64,000 nt of DNA. It comes from Microbacterium sp. cf046. Lineage in GTDB: Bacteria; Actinomycetota; Actinomycetes; Actinomycetales; Microbacteriaceae. The DNA lies in assembly GCF_900114345.1 (NCBI RefSeq), contig NZ_FOZJ01000002.1, positions 248,001 through 312,000 of the forward strand, given 5' to 3'. Positions 35,976 to 44,937 of this stretch are shown in pieces. A program made the position numbers and the translations under genes. The notes below the pieces were generated by a model that was not told the DNA's origin, ran no database searches, and saw only the letters and a list, made by a program, of their open reading frames with translations. Each line of letters begins with the position of its first letter. Positions within the stretch are counted from its first letter, which is position 1.

Positions 35976-36004
35976 TTGACATCCTAGAACGTCGAAGATA
36001 CATT
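35976..36004 (+). promoter_or_regulatory. Promoter with LexA-like box for the LysM gene
   Basis: TTGACA (35976-35981) and TACATT (35999-36004) are separated by 17 bp. This is the only classical -35/-10 pair I found in the window. The box TCGAAGATACATTCGG (35992-36007) keeps the CGAA-N6-TTCG core of the LexA consensus and covers the -10. Confidence 0.6.
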
Positions 36005-36080
36005 CGGAAGAGAGATTCGCATCCCCGGCTCCCGGCCGAGCCGCGGATGCGAACCTCTTCCCTTTCCGCAGGAGGACGAC

Positions 36081-36434
36081 ATGACGGCGATCGGCATCAC
36101 GGCACCCGGCGCGACACGGATGCGCCTGACGACGCGAGGTCGCCGGACGGTGGCGGCGCTGGCCGCGCTTCCCGCGGTCATCGCGCTGAGCATCGCGGTC
36201 ATCAGCGGCGGCAGCGCGCTGGCGTCTCGCGACATCGGAGCGCCTGCAGGCTCGTTCACGACGATGACGGTCACCGCGGGCGAGTCGCTGTGGTCGATCG
36301 CCGAAGAGGTCGCGCCGGGCGCGGATCCGCGCGACGTCGTCGACGCGATCGTCCGGCTGAACGCCCTCGACGGCGTCACCGTGTCGGCAGGTCAGCAGCT
36401 TGCGATCCCGGCGGAGTACGCCTCAGCCCCCTGA
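36081..36434 (+). CDS. LysM-domain membrane/secreted protein, candidate SOS division inhibitor
   Basis: The 117-residue protein has a cytoplasmic basic start, one membrane anchor or signal segment (VAALAALPAVIALSIAVISGG, residues about 29-49), and a C-terminal LysM peptidoglycan-binding domain: TMTVTAGESLWSIAEEV, NALDGVTVSAGQQLAIP. It is divergent from lexA, exactly the place of YneA in Bacillus and Rv2719c in M. tuberculosis, which delay division during SOS. The promoter holds a LexA-like box. An AGGAGG ribosome site precedes ATG 36081. The division role is inferred from context. Confidence 0.8.
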   Translation: MTAIGITAPGATRMRLTTRGRRTVAALAALPAVIALSIAVISGGSALASRDIGAPAGSFTTMTVTAGESLWSIAEEVAPGADPRDVVDAIVRLNALDGVTVSAGQQLAIPAEYASAP

Positions 36435-36488
36435 CCAAGAGCCGGCCGTTCCGTCGTCACCGAGCCGATCGGTCCCGGTCCCGGGCTC

Positions 36489-36494
36489 TACGAT
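36489..36494 (+). promoter_or_regulatory. -10 element TACGAT, leaderless hisC
   Basis: TACGAT is followed by 7 bases (TGGCGGG) and GTG 36502; this decides the start. Confidence 0.6.
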
Positions 36495-36501
36495 TGGCGG
36501 G

Positions 36502-37587
36502 GTGAGCATCCGCCTCGACGACCTGCCCCTTCGCGACGACCTGCGCGGTTTGACACCCTACGGTGCACCGCAGGCGGCCCTTCCCGTCGCCCTCAACGTG
36601 AACGAGAACACTCATCCGGTTCCGCAGGAGGTCGCGGACGACATCCTGGATGCCGTCGCCCTCGCGCTGCGCGACGTGAATCGGTACCCCGACCGCGAGT
36701 TCACCGAGCTGCGCGAGGGGTTCGCCGATTACCTCGGCTACGGACTCACCCGCGAGCAGCTCTGGGCCGCGAACGGGTCCAACGAGGTGCTGCAGCACGT
36801 GCTGCAGGCGTTCGGCGGTCCCGGGCGCACGGCGTTCGGATTCGCGCCCACCTATTCGATGTACCCGCTGCTGACGCGGGCCACGGGGGCCGAGTGGATC
36901 GCCGGGTACCGGGCCGCAGACTTCTCGATCGACGCGGACAGCGCGGCGGCGCAGGTCGCCGACGCCGCGCCCGACATCGTCTTCCTGTGCGCGCCGAACA
37001 ACCCCACCGGGACCCCGATGACGCTGGAGGTGATCGAGGCGGTCTACGACGCGACCGCGGGCGTGGTCGTCGTCGACGAGGCGTATCAGGAGTTCGCCCC
37101 GCGCGACTCCGGGTCGGCACTCGCGCTGCTGCCGGGGCGCGAGCGTCTCGTGGTGTCGCGCACCATGAGCAAGGCGTTCGCGTTCGCGGGCGCCCGCGTG
37201 GGGTACCTGGCGGCCGATCCGGCGTTCGTGGACGCGCTGCGCCTGGTCCGTCTGCCCTACCACCTGAGCTCGCTGACCCAGGCGGCGGCGAGTGCCGCCC
37301 TCCGGCACGCGCCGACGATGCTGCGGATGGTCGACGAGATCGTCGCCCAGCGCGATCGGATCTCGGCCACCGTCGAGGCGCTCGGGTATGACGCCTACGA
37401 GTCGTGGACCAACTTCGTGCTGTTCGGCGGCGTCGAGGACTCGGCGGCGACCTGGCAGGGTCTCTACGATCGCGGGGTGCTCATCCGCGACGTCGGAATC
37501 CCGCGCCACCTGCGTGTGACGGCCGGCACTGAACAGGAGACGGCCGCGTTCCTGGACGCACTCGCGTCGCTAGACTCGGCCTCATGA
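36502..37587 (+). CDS. hisC: Histidinol-phosphate aminotransferase
   Basis: The 361-residue PLP enzyme makes histidinol phosphate from imidazole-acetol phosphate and glutamate. Fold type I motifs are [48 protein letters not shown], and the PLP Lys in [20 protein letters not shown] 36502 is placed by the -10 element. Its end overlaps hisB (ATGA-type, 4 bp). It heads a hisC-hisB-hisH-hisA run; no hisD is adjacent upstream. Confidence 0.95.
   Translation: MSIRLDDLPLRDDLRGLTPYGAPQAALPVALNVNENTHPVPQEVADDILDAVALALRDVNRYPDREFTELREGFADYLGYGLTREQLWAANGSNEVLQHVLQAFGGPGRTAFGFAPTYSMYPLLTRATGAEWIAGYRAADFSIDADSAAAQVADAAPDIVFLCAPNNPTGTPMTLEVIEAVYDATAGVVVVDEAYQEFAPRDSGSALALLPGRERLVVSRTMSKAFAFAGARVGYLAADPAFVDALRLVRLPYHLSSLTQAAASAALRHAPTMLRMVDEIVAQRDRISATVEALGYDAYESWTNFVLFGGVEDSAATWQGLYDRGVLIRDVGIPRHLRVTAGTEQETAAFLDALASLDSAS
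37571..37576 (+). promoter_or_regulatory. -10 element TAGACT inside hisC 3' end, leaderless hisB
   Basis: TAGACT is followed by 7 bases (CGGCCTC) and ATG 37584. It would give hisB-hisH an extra internal promoter. Confidence 0.5.
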
Positions 37588-38198
37588 CGCGCTCCGCAGG
37601 CCCCCGCACGGCGTCCGTGCGTCGCGCGACGAGCGAGTCCACCGTCGAGCTCGAGCTCGACCTCGACGGCTCCGGCCGCAGCCACATCGACACGACCGTG
37701 CCGTTCTTCGATCACCTGCTGACCGCGTTCGCGAAGCACTCGCTGACCGATCTGACCGTGCGCGCCTCGGGCGACACCGACATCGACGCGCACCACACGG
37801 TCGAAGACGTCGCGATCGTGCTCGGCCAGGCCATCCGGGAAGCGCTGGGCGACAAGTCCGGCATCTCGCGCTACGGCGATGCCCTGGTGCCGCTCGACGA
37901 GGCGCTCGCCCAGGCAGTGGTCGACATCAGCGGCCGCCCGTATCTCGTGCACAGCGGTGAGCCGGCCGGGTTCGAGCTGCACCTGATCGGCGGGCACTTC
38001 ACCGGTTCGCTCGTGCGCCACACGTTCGAGGCGATCGCCTTCCACGCCGGTCTCACCGTGCACGTCACGGTGCTCGCGGGCCGCGACCCGCACCACATCG
38101 CCGAGGCCGAATACAAGGCGTTCGCGCGGGCCTTCCGTCAGGCGAAGGCGCTCGACCCCCTCGTGGAGGGCGTGCCGAGCACCAAGGGCGCCCTGTGA
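37584..38198 (+). CDS. hisB: Imidazoleglycerol-phosphate dehydratase
   Basis: The 204-residue monofunctional enzyme dehydrates imidazole-glycerol phosphate. Metal-binding histidine motifs are [31 protein letters not shown], the later [10 protein letters not shown] and [17 protein letters not shown]. There is no phosphatase domain, as usual in actinobacteria. Its stop TGA lies inside the first unit of the hisH repeat and overlaps the first hisH start (GTGA). Confidence 0.96.
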   Translation: MTRSAGPRTASVRRATSESTVELELDLDGSGRSHIDTTVPFFDHLLTAFAKHSLTDLTVRASGDTDIDAHHTVEDVAIVLGQAIREALGDKSGISRYGDALVPLDEALAQAVVDISGRPYLVHSGEPAGFELHLIGGHFTGSLVRHTFEAIAFHAGLTVHVTVLAGRDPHHIAEAEYKAFARAFRQAKALDPLVEGVPSTKGAL

Positions 38199-38275
38199 CC
38201 GAAGGGCACGAAGACGACGCTGTGACCGAAGGGCACGAAGACGACGCTGTGACCGAAGGGCACGAAGACGACGCT
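38195..38275 (+). repeat. Three perfect copies of a 27-bp tandem repeat at the hisB/hisH junction
   Basis: Units are 38195-38221, 38222-38248 and 38249-38275; all three are identical and a partial copy (GTGACCGA) follows at 38276. Each unit starts with GTG in the hisH frame and encodes the nine residues TEGHEDDAV. The length is a multiple of three. Confidence 0.95.
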
Positions 38276-38941
38276 GTGACCGAGAGGCCACGTGGGGACA
38301 GGCCGCTCGTGGCGGTTCTGGACTACGGGTCCGGCAACGTCCACTCTGCCGTCAAGGCGCTGGCTGCCGCGGGTGCGGATGCCCGGCTCACTGCAGACCG
38401 CGGCCTCATCGACGAGGCGCACGGCCTCGTCGTTCCCGGCGTCGGTGCGTTCCGCGCGGTGATGGACGCGCTGCGCGCGAGCCGTGGTGACGAGATCATC
38501 GACCGCCGGCTCGCCGGCGGTCGCCCCGTGCTGGGCATCTGCGTCGGCATGCAGGTGCTGTTCGAGCGCGGCGTCGAGCGCGGCGTCGACACGGAGGGCC
38601 TGGGGGAGTGGCCGGGCGTCGTCACCGAACTGGACGCACCGGTGCTGCCGCACATGGGCTGGAACACGGTCGAGGCGGGCGAAGGCTCGCGGCTCTTCCG
38701 CGGCATCGAGCACGAGCGGTTCTATTTCGTGCACTCCTTCGCCGCGCAGCAGTGGCTGCTCGATGTGCAGCCTCCGTTCCCGCAGCCCGCCCTCACCTGG
38801 TGCACCTACGGCCGCCCCTTCCTCGCGGCGGTCGAGAACGGACCGCTCGCGGCGACGCAGTTCCACCCCGAGAAGTCGGGGGATGCCGGCATCCGCCTGC
38901 TCGCCAATTGGATCGACGGGCTCGGCGGGGCTACCCTCTGA
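38195..38941 (+). CDS. hisH: Imidazole glycerol phosphate synthase, glutaminase subunit, with repeat extension
   Basis: The 248-residue glutamine amidotransferase supplies ammonia to HisF. Active-site motifs are [13 protein letters not shown] (nucleophile Cys) and TQFHPEKS (His, Glu). Start of the real domain is [15 protein letters not shown] near residue 36. The family is usually about 200-215 residues; the extra N-terminus is three acidic 9-residue repeats from the tandem repeat. Four in-frame GTGs (38195, 38222, 38249, 38276) could start translation; the last yields a normal-length enzyme. Confidence 0.93.
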   Translation: MTEGHEDDAVTEGHEDDAVTEGHEDDAVTERPRGDRPLVAVLDYGSGNVHSAVKALAAAGADARLTADRGLIDEAHGLVVPGVGAFRAVMDALRASRGDEIIDRRLAGGRPVLGICVGMQVLFERGVERGVDTEGLGEWPGVVTELDAPVLPHMGWNTVEAGEGSRLFRGIEHERFYFVHSFAAQQWLLDVQPPFPQPALTWCTYGRPFLAAVENGPLAATQFHPEKSGDAGIRLLANWIDGLGGATL

Positions 38942-38996
38942 ACTCGTGCCATCTGCGAGAGCGCACCGCTCTCGAGTCGTCCCCGCACGAGGAGCT

Positions 38997-39743
38997 ATGA
39001 ACGATTTCGCGTCTACGCCTGAATTGATCCTGCTGCCGGCCGTCGATGTCGCCGACGGCAAGGCCGTTCGCCTGACGCAGGGCGAGGCGGGCACCGAGAC
39101 GAACTACGGCGACCCGGTGGATGCTGCGCTCGAATGGGCGCGGCAGGGGGCGGACTGGATCCACCTCGTCGACCTCGATGCGGCGTTCGGGCGCGGCAGC
39201 AATGCGGTCGTGATCCGGAAGGTGATCAAGCAGGTCCGCGGCGTCCAGGTCGAGGTGTCCGGCGGCATCCGCGACGATCGCAGCCTCGAAGCGGCGCTGG
39301 AGAGCGGCGCCTCGCGCATCAACCTCGGCACCGCGGCGTTGGAGAACCCCGAGTGGGCTGCGGACGTCATCGGACGCTACGGCGACGTGATCGCAGTGGG
39401 GCTCGATGTGCGCGGGACGACGCTCGCGGCGCGCGGCTGGACGCAGGAGGGCGGTGACCTCTGGACGGTGCTCGAGCGGCTCGAGGCGGCCGGATGCAGC
39501 CGCTACGTCGTCACCGACGTGACGAAGGACGGCACCCTGAAAGGCCCGAATCTCGAACTGCTGCAGGAGATCACCTCGCGCACGACCAAGCCGGTCGTCG
39601 CCTCGGGCGGGGTCTCGAGCCTCGACGACATCATCGCGCTGCGCGACCTCGTGCCGCTCGGCGTCGAGGGCGCGATCGTCGGCAAGGCCCTCTACACGGG
39701 CGCCTTCACGCTCGCCGAGGCGCTGGATGTCGCGGGGCACTGA
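38997..39743 (+). CDS. hisA: Phosphoribosyl-isomerase (HisA/PriA type)
   Basis: The 248-residue TIM barrel isomerises ProFAR in histidine synthesis. In actinobacteria lacking trpF the homologue PriA also does the tryptophan step. Markers are [37 protein letters not shown] and [18 protein letters not shown], and [13 protein letters not shown] near the end. ATG 38997 is used. An in-frame GTG 38946, 8 bases after TACCCT (38932-38937), is an alternative that would add 17 residues. Confidence 0.94.
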   Translation: MNDFASTPELILLPAVDVADGKAVRLTQGEAGTETNYGDPVDAALEWARQGADWIHLVDLDAAFGRGSNAVVIRKVIKQVRGVQVEVSGGIRDDRSLEAALESGASRINLGTAALENPEWAADVIGRYGDVIAVGLDVRGTTLAARGWTQEGGDLWTVLERLEAAGCSRYVVTDVTKDGTLKGPNLELLQEITSRTTKPVVASGGVSSLDDIIALRDLVPLGVEGAIVGKALYTGAFTLAEALDVAGH

Positions 39744-40506
39744 TCCGCACGACCACCACGGCGGCGACTCCGCCGGCGTGCCCTGGGAAGGGCGCCGCTT
39801 CGAATCCAATGCGCACTCGGCAGACGACGGATCGGCCGATCCGGCGCTGCTCGCGGCACTGATCGCATTCCGCGCCTGCGACGGCGACCAGGTCGCCGTG
39901 ATCGACGCCTACCGCGCGGCGCGCCTGCTCATCCCGCTCGTCGCGGAGAAGGGCGAGGTCGGCGTCGGTGTGAACGGGCTGGCCGTCGACAAGACGCAGG
40001 AGCTGTCGATCGTCACGGTGGCGGCCCCAGACGGGCGCCGCGTGCTGCCCGTGTTCACGTCGGTCGCCGCGATGGCGACATGGGATGCCGGCGCCCGCCC
40101 CGTGCCCGCGGACGGGGTGCGCACCGCGCTGTCCGCATCCGCCGACGACACCGACCTCATCGTCATCGATCCGGGCTCCGACACCGAGTTCGTGATCCGT
40201 CGCCCAGCGGTGTGGGCGATCGCGCAGGCGATCGCGTGGGAGCCGAGCTTCGCATCGCCCGAGGTCTTCGCAGGGCTCCAGGAGAGCGTCGGCGGCGAGC
40301 TCGCCGTGATCGACCTGTCCGTGGAGCCCGGGGACCCCACCGGCCGGCTGCGCGGCCCGGAGCTGATCGTGCGGCTCGAGCTGATCCACGGTCTCGAGCA
40401 GTCCGAGCTCGATGCGGTGCTGGGGCGCCTCGCGAAGCGCTGGGCGGCCGATCACCGGATCGCAGTGCTCGTCGACTCCCTCACCGTCAAGCTCGTCCGC
40501 GCCTGA
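39727..40506 (+). CDS. SseB-domain protein
   Basis: The 259-residue protein has an SseB N-terminal-type domain (about residues 38-150: [38 protein letters not shown]). A second part follows with [29 protein letters not shown]. In actinobacteria such a gene often follows hisA/priA, between the his genes and infC, as here. ATG 39727 overlaps the hisA end by 17 bp. The function is unknown. Confidence 0.8.
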   Translation: MSRGTDPHDHHGGDSAGVPWEGRRFESNAHSADDGSADPALLAALIAFRACDGDQVAVIDAYRAARLLIPLVAEKGEVGVGVNGLAVDKTQELSIVTVAAPDGRRVLPVFTSVAAMATWDAGARPVPADGVRTALSASADDTDLIVIDPGSDTEFVIRRPAVWAIAQAIAWEPSFASPEVFAGLQESVGGELAVIDLSVEPGDPTGRLRGPELIVRLELIHGLEQSELDAVLGRLAKRWAADHRIAVLVDSLTVKLVRA

Positions 40507-40572
40507 CGCATCCGGCGGCCCCTTGCGGTCGCCGCCGAGCCGGGCGCATGATCGCCTGGCGGGGGTGAGCTC

Positions 40573-42006
40573 ATGGACGAAGGTGAAGCGGTGCCGGGCG
40601 CTGTCGCGGACGGCGAGTACCGCGCGGCGCTGGACTCGGCCCACCGGCACGCGCTCGAGTGGCTGGACTCCCTGGCCGAGCGACCGATCCGGCCGGACGC
40701 GGACGTCGACGGCATCCTCGCACGCCTGGACTCGGGCCTCCCGGCCGAAGGGATGTCGCCGGAGGCTGTGGTCGAGGAACTCGCCGAGGTGGCAGCCCCT
40801 GGCCTGATGGCGATGGGCTCGCCGCGCTTCTACGGCTTCGTGATCGGCGGCGTCTACCCGGCGGCCATGGCGGCCGACTGGCTCGTGTCGGCGTGGGATC
40901 AGAACACGGGTTCCCGCCAGCCGACGCCGGCCACGGCGGCCCTCGAGGAGACCGCGGCGAAATGGCTGCTGGACCTTCTGGGCCTTCCGGCCGAGAGCGG
41001 CGTCGGATTCGTGACCGGAGCGACCAGCGCCAACCTGTCCGCGCTGATCGTGGCCCGCGACGCCGTCCTTCGCGACCGCGGCTACGACCCCGAGCGCGGC
41101 ATCCAGTCCGCGCCGCCCATCCGGTTCCTGGCCGGCGGTGCTGTGCACACGTCGGTCGTGCTCGCCGGGCGGATCGCCGGATTGGGTGCGCCGATCACCG
41201 TAGGAGCGGATGAGCAGGGCCGGATCGACGTCGCAGCGCTCTCGGCGGCGCTCGCCGAGTACGACGGCCCGACGATCGTGGCCCTTCAGGCCGGGGACGT
41301 GCATTCCGGCGCGTTCGACGACTTCGGCGCGGCGATCGATGCGGCCCACCTGCACGGCGCGTGGGTGCACGTCGACGGCGCGTTCGGACTGTGGGCGGCG
41401 GCGTCGCCCCTGCTCCGGCATCTGTTCGCGGGCGCGGAGCGGGCCGACTCCTGGGCGACGGACGCGCACAAGACGCTCAACGTGCCGTACGACTGCGGTG
41501 TGGCGATCGTCCGCGACGAGGCTGCCATGATCGCGTCCCTCGGCGCGCACGCTGCCTACCTGCCCGCGGTGGCGAGCATCGCCGATCCGTACGATCGCGT
41601 GCCGGAGCTGTCGCGACGCGCTCGCGGGGTGCCGGTCTGGGCGGCCCTGCGATCGCTCGGCAGGAGCGGTGTCGTCGACCTCGTGGACGGACTCGTGGAT
41701 GCCGCGCTCGGCCTGGCCGAGGGGTTCCGCGGGATTCCGGGGCTCGAGGTGCTCAACGACGTCGTGTTCACCCAGGTGTGCCTGGCCTCGCAGCACGACG
41801 CCGACACGATCGCACTGGGGGAGTGGCTTCGCGCCGAGGGGACGGTGTGGGCCTCGTCGTCGACGTGGCGCGGGCGCGCTGTGGTGCGCTTCGCCGTCAG
41901 CAATCGCGGCACGGATGCGGAGGCCGTGCGCCGCACGGTCGACGCGGTCGCACGCGGTGCCGCCGCCGTCGGGATCGGCGCTCAGGCGCCTGAGACGGTC
42001 AGTTGA
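40573..42006 (+). CDS. PLP-dependent group II decarboxylase-like protein
   Basis: The 477-residue fold type I PLP enzyme is related to aromatic-amino-acid and glutamate decarboxylases. Visible are SPRFYGFVIGGVYPAAMAADWL, GVGFVTGATSANLSALIVARD, HVDGAFGLWAA and the PLP Lys in SWATDAHKTLNVPYDCGVAI. It probably decarboxylates or otherwise rearranges an amino acid; the substrate cannot be predicted. GGGGGTGAG precedes ATG 40573. Its stop overlaps that of the convergent DUF1844 gene by 8 bp. Confidence 0.87.
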   Translation: MDEGEAVPGAVADGEYRAALDSAHRHALEWLDSLAERPIRPDADVDGILARLDSGLPAEGMSPEAVVEELAEVAAPGLMAMGSPRFYGFVIGGVYPAAMAADWLVSAWDQNTGSRQPTPATAALEETAAKWLLDLLGLPAESGVGFVTGATSANLSALIVARDAVLRDRGYDPERGIQSAPPIRFLAGGAVHTSVVLAGRIAGLGAPITVGADEQGRIDVAALSAALAEYDGPTIVALQAGDVHSGAFDDFGAAIDAAHLHGAWVHVDGAFGLWAAASPLLRHLFAGAERADSWATDAHKTLNVPYDCGVAIVRDEAAMIASLGAHAAYLPAVASIADPYDRVPELSRRARGVPVWAALRSLGRSGVVDLVDGLVDAALGLAEGFRGIPGLEVLNDVVFTQVCLASQHDADTIALGEWLRAEGTVWASSSTWRGRAVVRFAVSNRGTDAEAVRRTVDAVARGAAAVGIGAQAPETVS

Positions 42007-42418
42007 CCGGTCCGGTCCACTTCTCGCCCGGGCCCTTGCCGATCGGGTCGGGGATGACCGACGCCTCACGGAACGCAAGCTGAAGCGACCGCAGACCGTC
42101 GCGCAGCGACCGCGCGTGCATGTCGCTGATCTCGGGAGCGCCCGCCGTGATGAGTCCGGCCAGCGCGTTGATGAGCTTGCGGGCCTCGTCCAGGTCGGTC
42201 TGCGCACCGGGGTCGTCCGCGAGGCCGACCTTGACGGCGGCCGCGCTCATCAGATGGACCGCGGCCGTCGTGATGACCTCGACCGCCGGCACGTCCGCGA
42301 TGTCCCGCGTGGCGGCCGAGGCGGCCCGCTCCTGCGCTTCCCAGCGGGCCTGGCGCTCGGCATCCCGCGCCACCCGCCCGGAGTCGATGTCGTCGTCGGC
42401 GTCCCGAATCGTGTCCAC
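41999..42418 (-). CDS. DUF1844 family protein
   Basis: The 139-residue protein matches the small DUF1844 family found beside infC in actinobacteria. It has an acidic N-terminus, then DIADVPAVEVITTAAVHLMSAAAVKVGLAD, DLDEARKLINALAGLI and LRDGLRSLQLAFREA. The helices are amphipathic with no clear membrane span. GTG 42418 (MDTIRDADDD) is taken as start; longer starts run into the infC leader. The function is unknown. Confidence 0.8.
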   Translation of the reverse strand: MDTIRDADDDIDSGRVARDAERQARWEAQERAASAATRDIADVPAVEVITTAAVHLMSAAAVKVGLADDPGAQTDLDEARKLINALAGLITAGAPEISDMHARSLRDGLRSLQLAFREASVIPDPIGKGPGEKWTGPVN

Positions 42419-42432
42419 GTGCCACTCTCTGG

Positions 42433-42438
42433 TAGACT
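42433..42438 (+). promoter_or_regulatory. -10 element TAGACT and long leader of infC-rpmI-rplT
   Basis: TAGACT is the likely -10 for the translation-factor operon. It gives a leader of about 240 bases before infC, long enough for regulatory RNA structure, in contrast to the leaderless genes around it. No protein-coding signal is seen in 42439-42670. Confidence 0.45.
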
Positions 42439-42683
42439 TCAGCGGGCTCCGGAGCGTCATGCTTCGGAACGAAAGAGGATCACATCCCACCCGCGCTTGC
42501 CGTTCCAGGCTACCGGGTCACGCACTCCGCCCCGTCCGCTTGCGGCCGGGGTAGAACCCACGCAGTGGATATCGGGTGCAGAAGCTGGCGCTCACGCGCC
42601 GTGCGGGTGGAATCGAGTCTCTCTTCCGCCCGCGATGCATCCCGCTTCGCGGTGGCCGAAACCCGCATGAAGAGGAGTTCCGC

Positions 42684-43307
42684 ATCAGCGATCCCCGCAC
42701 CAATGACCGCATCCGCGTGCCCGAGGTTCGCCTCGTGGGCCCGAACGGAGAGCAGGTCGGCGTCGTACGCATCGAGGTTGCCTTGCGTCTGGCGCAGGAT
42801 GCCGATCTCGACCTTGTCGAGGTGGCTCCCAACTCGAAGCCGCCCGTCGTCAAGATCATGGACTACGGGAAGTTCAAGTACGAAGCAGCGCAGAAGGCCA
42901 AGGAGGCCCGCCGCAATCAGGCGAACACGATCCTCAAAGAGGTCCGATTCCGCCTGAAGATCGAGGCGCACGACTACACGACCAAGCTCAAGCGCGCCGA
43001 GGGCTTCCTCAAGGCGGGCGACAAGGTCAAGGCGATGATCCTGTTCCGTGGACGAGAGCAGTCCCGTCCCGAGCAGGGTGTGCGCCTGCTCCGCAAGTTC
43101 GCGGAGGACGTGGCCGAGTTCGGAACCGTCGAGTCCAACCCGACGATCGACGGACGCAACATGGTCATGGTGGTCGCACCGCACAAGAACAAGTCCGAAG
43201 TGAAGACCGAGCAGAACGCACAGCGCGCTGCGAACAAGGAGGCCGCCCGCTCGGCGGCCCACGGCGGTCCCGCCACCGAAGAACCGGCCCCGGCACCCGC
43301 CGAGTAG
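42684..43307 (+). CDS. infC: Translation initiation factor IF-3, ATC start codon
   Basis: The 207-residue factor keeps ribosomal subunits apart and checks the start codon. N-domain: [21 protein letters not shown]-domain: [18 protein letters not shown] through [12 protein letters not shown]. An Ala/Pro/Glu tail of about 35 residues follows. The family begins right at (M)SDPRTND, and here that codon is ATC 42684 with AGAGGAG six bases before it. No ATG or GTG with a ribosome site is near. A non-standard start is known for infC in other bacteria, where IF-3 represses its own synthesis. Confidence 0.92.
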   Translation: MSDPRTNDRIRVPEVRLVGPNGEQVGVVRIEVALRLAQDADLDLVEVAPNSKPPVVKIMDYGKFKYEAAQKAKEARRNQANTILKEVRFRLKIEAHDYTTKLKRAEGFLKAGDKVKAMILFRGREQSRPEQGVRLLRKFAEDVAEFGTVESNPTIDGRNMVMVVAPHKNKSEVKTEQNAQRAANKEAARSAAHGGPATEEPAPAPAE

Positions 43308-43377
43308 GCCCCACTGACTCCCGCCGGCGCGGGAAACACCACGAAGCCCGCGAGGGCGACACACGAAGGAACAAGAG

Positions 43378-43572
43378 ATGCCGAAGCAGAAGACCCACTC
43401 GGGTGCCAAGAAGCGGTTCAAGATCACCGGCAGCGGAAAGCTGATGAAGCAGCAGGCCGGCATGCGCCACAACCTGGAGGGCAAGGCCAGCAAGCGCACG
43501 CGTCGCCTGAACCAGGACCAGGTTCTGTCCAAGGCCGACACCAAGCAGGCGAAGAAGCTTCTCGGCCGCTGA
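43378..43572 (+). CDS. rpmI: 50S ribosomal protein L35
   Basis: The 64-residue basic protein starts [20 protein letters not shown], the L35 signature, and has [15 protein letters not shown]. It is between infC and rplT, the universal order. ATG 43378 follows AAGGAACAAGAG. Confidence 0.97.
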   Translation: MPKQKTHSGAKKRFKITGSGKLMKQQAGMRHNLEGKASKRTRRLNQDQVLSKADTKQAKKLLGR

Positions 43573-43604
43573 GCGCGCGTCGAATCACGTTAGGAAACTG
43601 AGAA

Positions 43605-43988
43605 ATGGCTAGAGTCAAGCGGGCCGTCAACGCCCACAAGAAGCGTCGCGTCATCCTTGAGCGCGCGTCCGGATACCGCGGACAGCGTTCGCGCCTGTAC
43701 CGCAAGGCGAAGGAGCAGGTCACCCACTCGCTCGTCTACGCGTACCGTGACCGTCGCAAGCGCAAGGGCGATTTCCGCCGTCTGTGGATCCAGCGCATCA
43801 ACGCTGCGAGCCGCCAGAACGGCCTCACGTACAACCGCTTCATCCAGGGCCTCGGCCTCGCGGGCGTCCAGGTCGACCGTCGCATGCTCGCCGAGCTCGC
43901 GGTCAACGAGCCGGCGACGTTCGCCTCGCTCGTCGAGACCGCCAAGGGCGCGCTGCCCAGCGACGTCAACGCGCCGAAGACCGCCTAG
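43605..43988 (+). CDS. rplT: 50S ribosomal protein L20
   Basis: The 127-residue protein starts [15 protein letters not shown] and has [18 protein letters not shown] and [16 protein letters not shown], all L20 hallmarks. It is the last gene of the infC operon; a strong terminator follows 16 bases after the stop. Confidence 0.98.
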   Translation: MARVKRAVNAHKKRRVILERASGYRGQRSRLYRKAKEQVTHSLVYAYRDRRKRKGDFRRLWIQRINAASRQNGLTYNRFIQGLGLAGVQVDRRMLAELAVNEPATFASLVETAKGALPSDVNAPKTA

Positions 43989-44004
43989 CAGCCGCACCGG
44001 TTCA

Positions 44005-44030
44005 GGGCGCCCTCCTTCGGGAGGGCGCCC
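44005..44030 (+). terminator. Terminator of infC-rpmI-rplT
   Basis: GGGCGCCCTCC and GGAGGGCGCCC form a perfect 11-bp stem closed by a TTCG tetraloop, followed by TTCCT. It is the clearest intrinsic terminator in the window. Confidence 0.9.
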
Positions 44031-44037
44031 TTCCTCG

Positions 44038-44043
44038 TATGCT
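44038..44043 (+). promoter_or_regulatory. -10 element TATGCT, leaderless rRNA methyltransferase gene
   Basis: TATGCT is followed by GAGCAC and GTG 44050, only 7 bases after the rplT terminator. Confidence 0.6.
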
Positions 44044-44049
44044 GAGCAC

Positions 44050-44856
44050 GTGCTCGAAAACCCGCGCTCGCCCCGCGTTCGCGCCGTCGCGAAGCTGACC
44101 AAGCGCAGTGCGCGCCAGGAGACCGGGCTGTTCCTGCTCGAGGGGCCGCAGGCGGCCCGCGAGGCCCTCGCCTACCGTCCCGACACGGTCATGGAGATGT
44201 TCGCGACCCCGTCGGCGCTCGAGCGCCACGCGGACCTCCGCGACGCCGCCCGCGACGCCGGAATCGAGGTCGTCTTCACGACCGAGGCCGTGCTGGATGC
44301 GATGGCCGACACGGTCACACCTCAGGGCATCGTGGCCGTCGCACGGCAGACTCCGACCTCGGTGCGCGAGGTGTTCGCGGCATCCCCCCGGCTCGTCGCG
44401 ATCTGCGAAGAGGTGCGCGATCCCGGCAACCTCGGCACGATCATCCGGGCGGCGGACGCGGCGGGCGCGGACGCGGTGATCCTCACCGGCCGCACCGTGG
44501 ACCCGTACAACCCCAAGGTGGTCCGCGCCACCACCGGATCGCTGTTCCACCTGCCGATCGCGGTCGGCGTCGACCTCGCCAACGCAGTGGACCGCGCGCA
44601 CGCCGCCGGCGTGCGGGTCGTCGCCGCGGACGTCGGAGGCGGCGACTTCCTGGCAGCGCGGGCGCTGCTGGCGGAACCGACTGCATGGCTGTTCGGCAAC
44701 GAGGCGCGCGGGCTGGACGAGGAGTCGCTCGCGCTCGCGGACCTTTCGCTCCGGCTTCCCATCTACGGCAGCGCGGAGTCGCTGAACCTCGCGACGGCCG
44801 CAAGCGTCTGTCTCTACGAGACCGCGTTCGCTCAGCGTTCGGGCGATTCGCCCTGA
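44050..44856 (+). CDS. TrmH/SpoU-family RNA methyltransferase
   Basis: The 268-residue SPOUT enzyme has an N-terminal substrate-binding domain (KLTKRSARQETGLFLLEGPQAAREAL). The knotted SAM domain shows EEVRDPGNLGTIIRAADAAGADAVIL, LFGNEARGL and LPIYGSAESLNLATAASVCLYE. It would 2'-O-methylate rRNA or tRNA. Position just before pheST and after rplT is common for this gene. GTG 44050 is set by the leaderless -10. Confidence 0.92.
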   Translation: MLENPRSPRVRAVAKLTKRSARQETGLFLLEGPQAAREALAYRPDTVMEMFATPSALERHADLRDAARDAGIEVVFTTEAVLDAMADTVTPQGIVAVARQTPTSVREVFAASPRLVAICEEVRDPGNLGTIIRAADAAGADAVILTGRTVDPYNPKVVRATTGSLFHLPIAVGVDLANAVDRAHAAGVRVVAADVGGGDFLAARALLAEPTAWLFGNEARGLDEESLALADLSLRLPIYGSAESLNLATAASVCLYETAFAQRSGDSP

Positions 44857-44925
44857 CCGATTCCGGTCCGGTTACAGTCCGGTAAAGCTCGGGGCAATGA
44901 CTCGCGACGCCGCATAGCGTGCCCA

Positions 44926-44931
44926 TAGGGT
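44926..44931 (+). promoter_or_regulatory. -10 element TAGGGT, leaderless gluA
   Basis: TAGGGT is followed by GGGCGC and ATG 44938. Confidence 0.55.
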
Positions 44932-44937
44932 GGGCGC

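Noticed and set aside
38195..38275. Three-copy repeat considered as a CRISPR remnant
   Set aside because: The units are contiguous without spacers, in frame with hisH, and no cas genes are present.
38932..38996. GTG 38946 as the hisA start after TACCCT
   Set aside because: It is possible, but the added 17 Arg-rich residues do not fit the family start. I kept ATG 38997 and noted the alternative.
39706..42207. An 833-codon minus-strand frame opposite the SseB-like and PLP decarboxylase genes
   Set aside because: It is a shadow frame with no recognisable motif.
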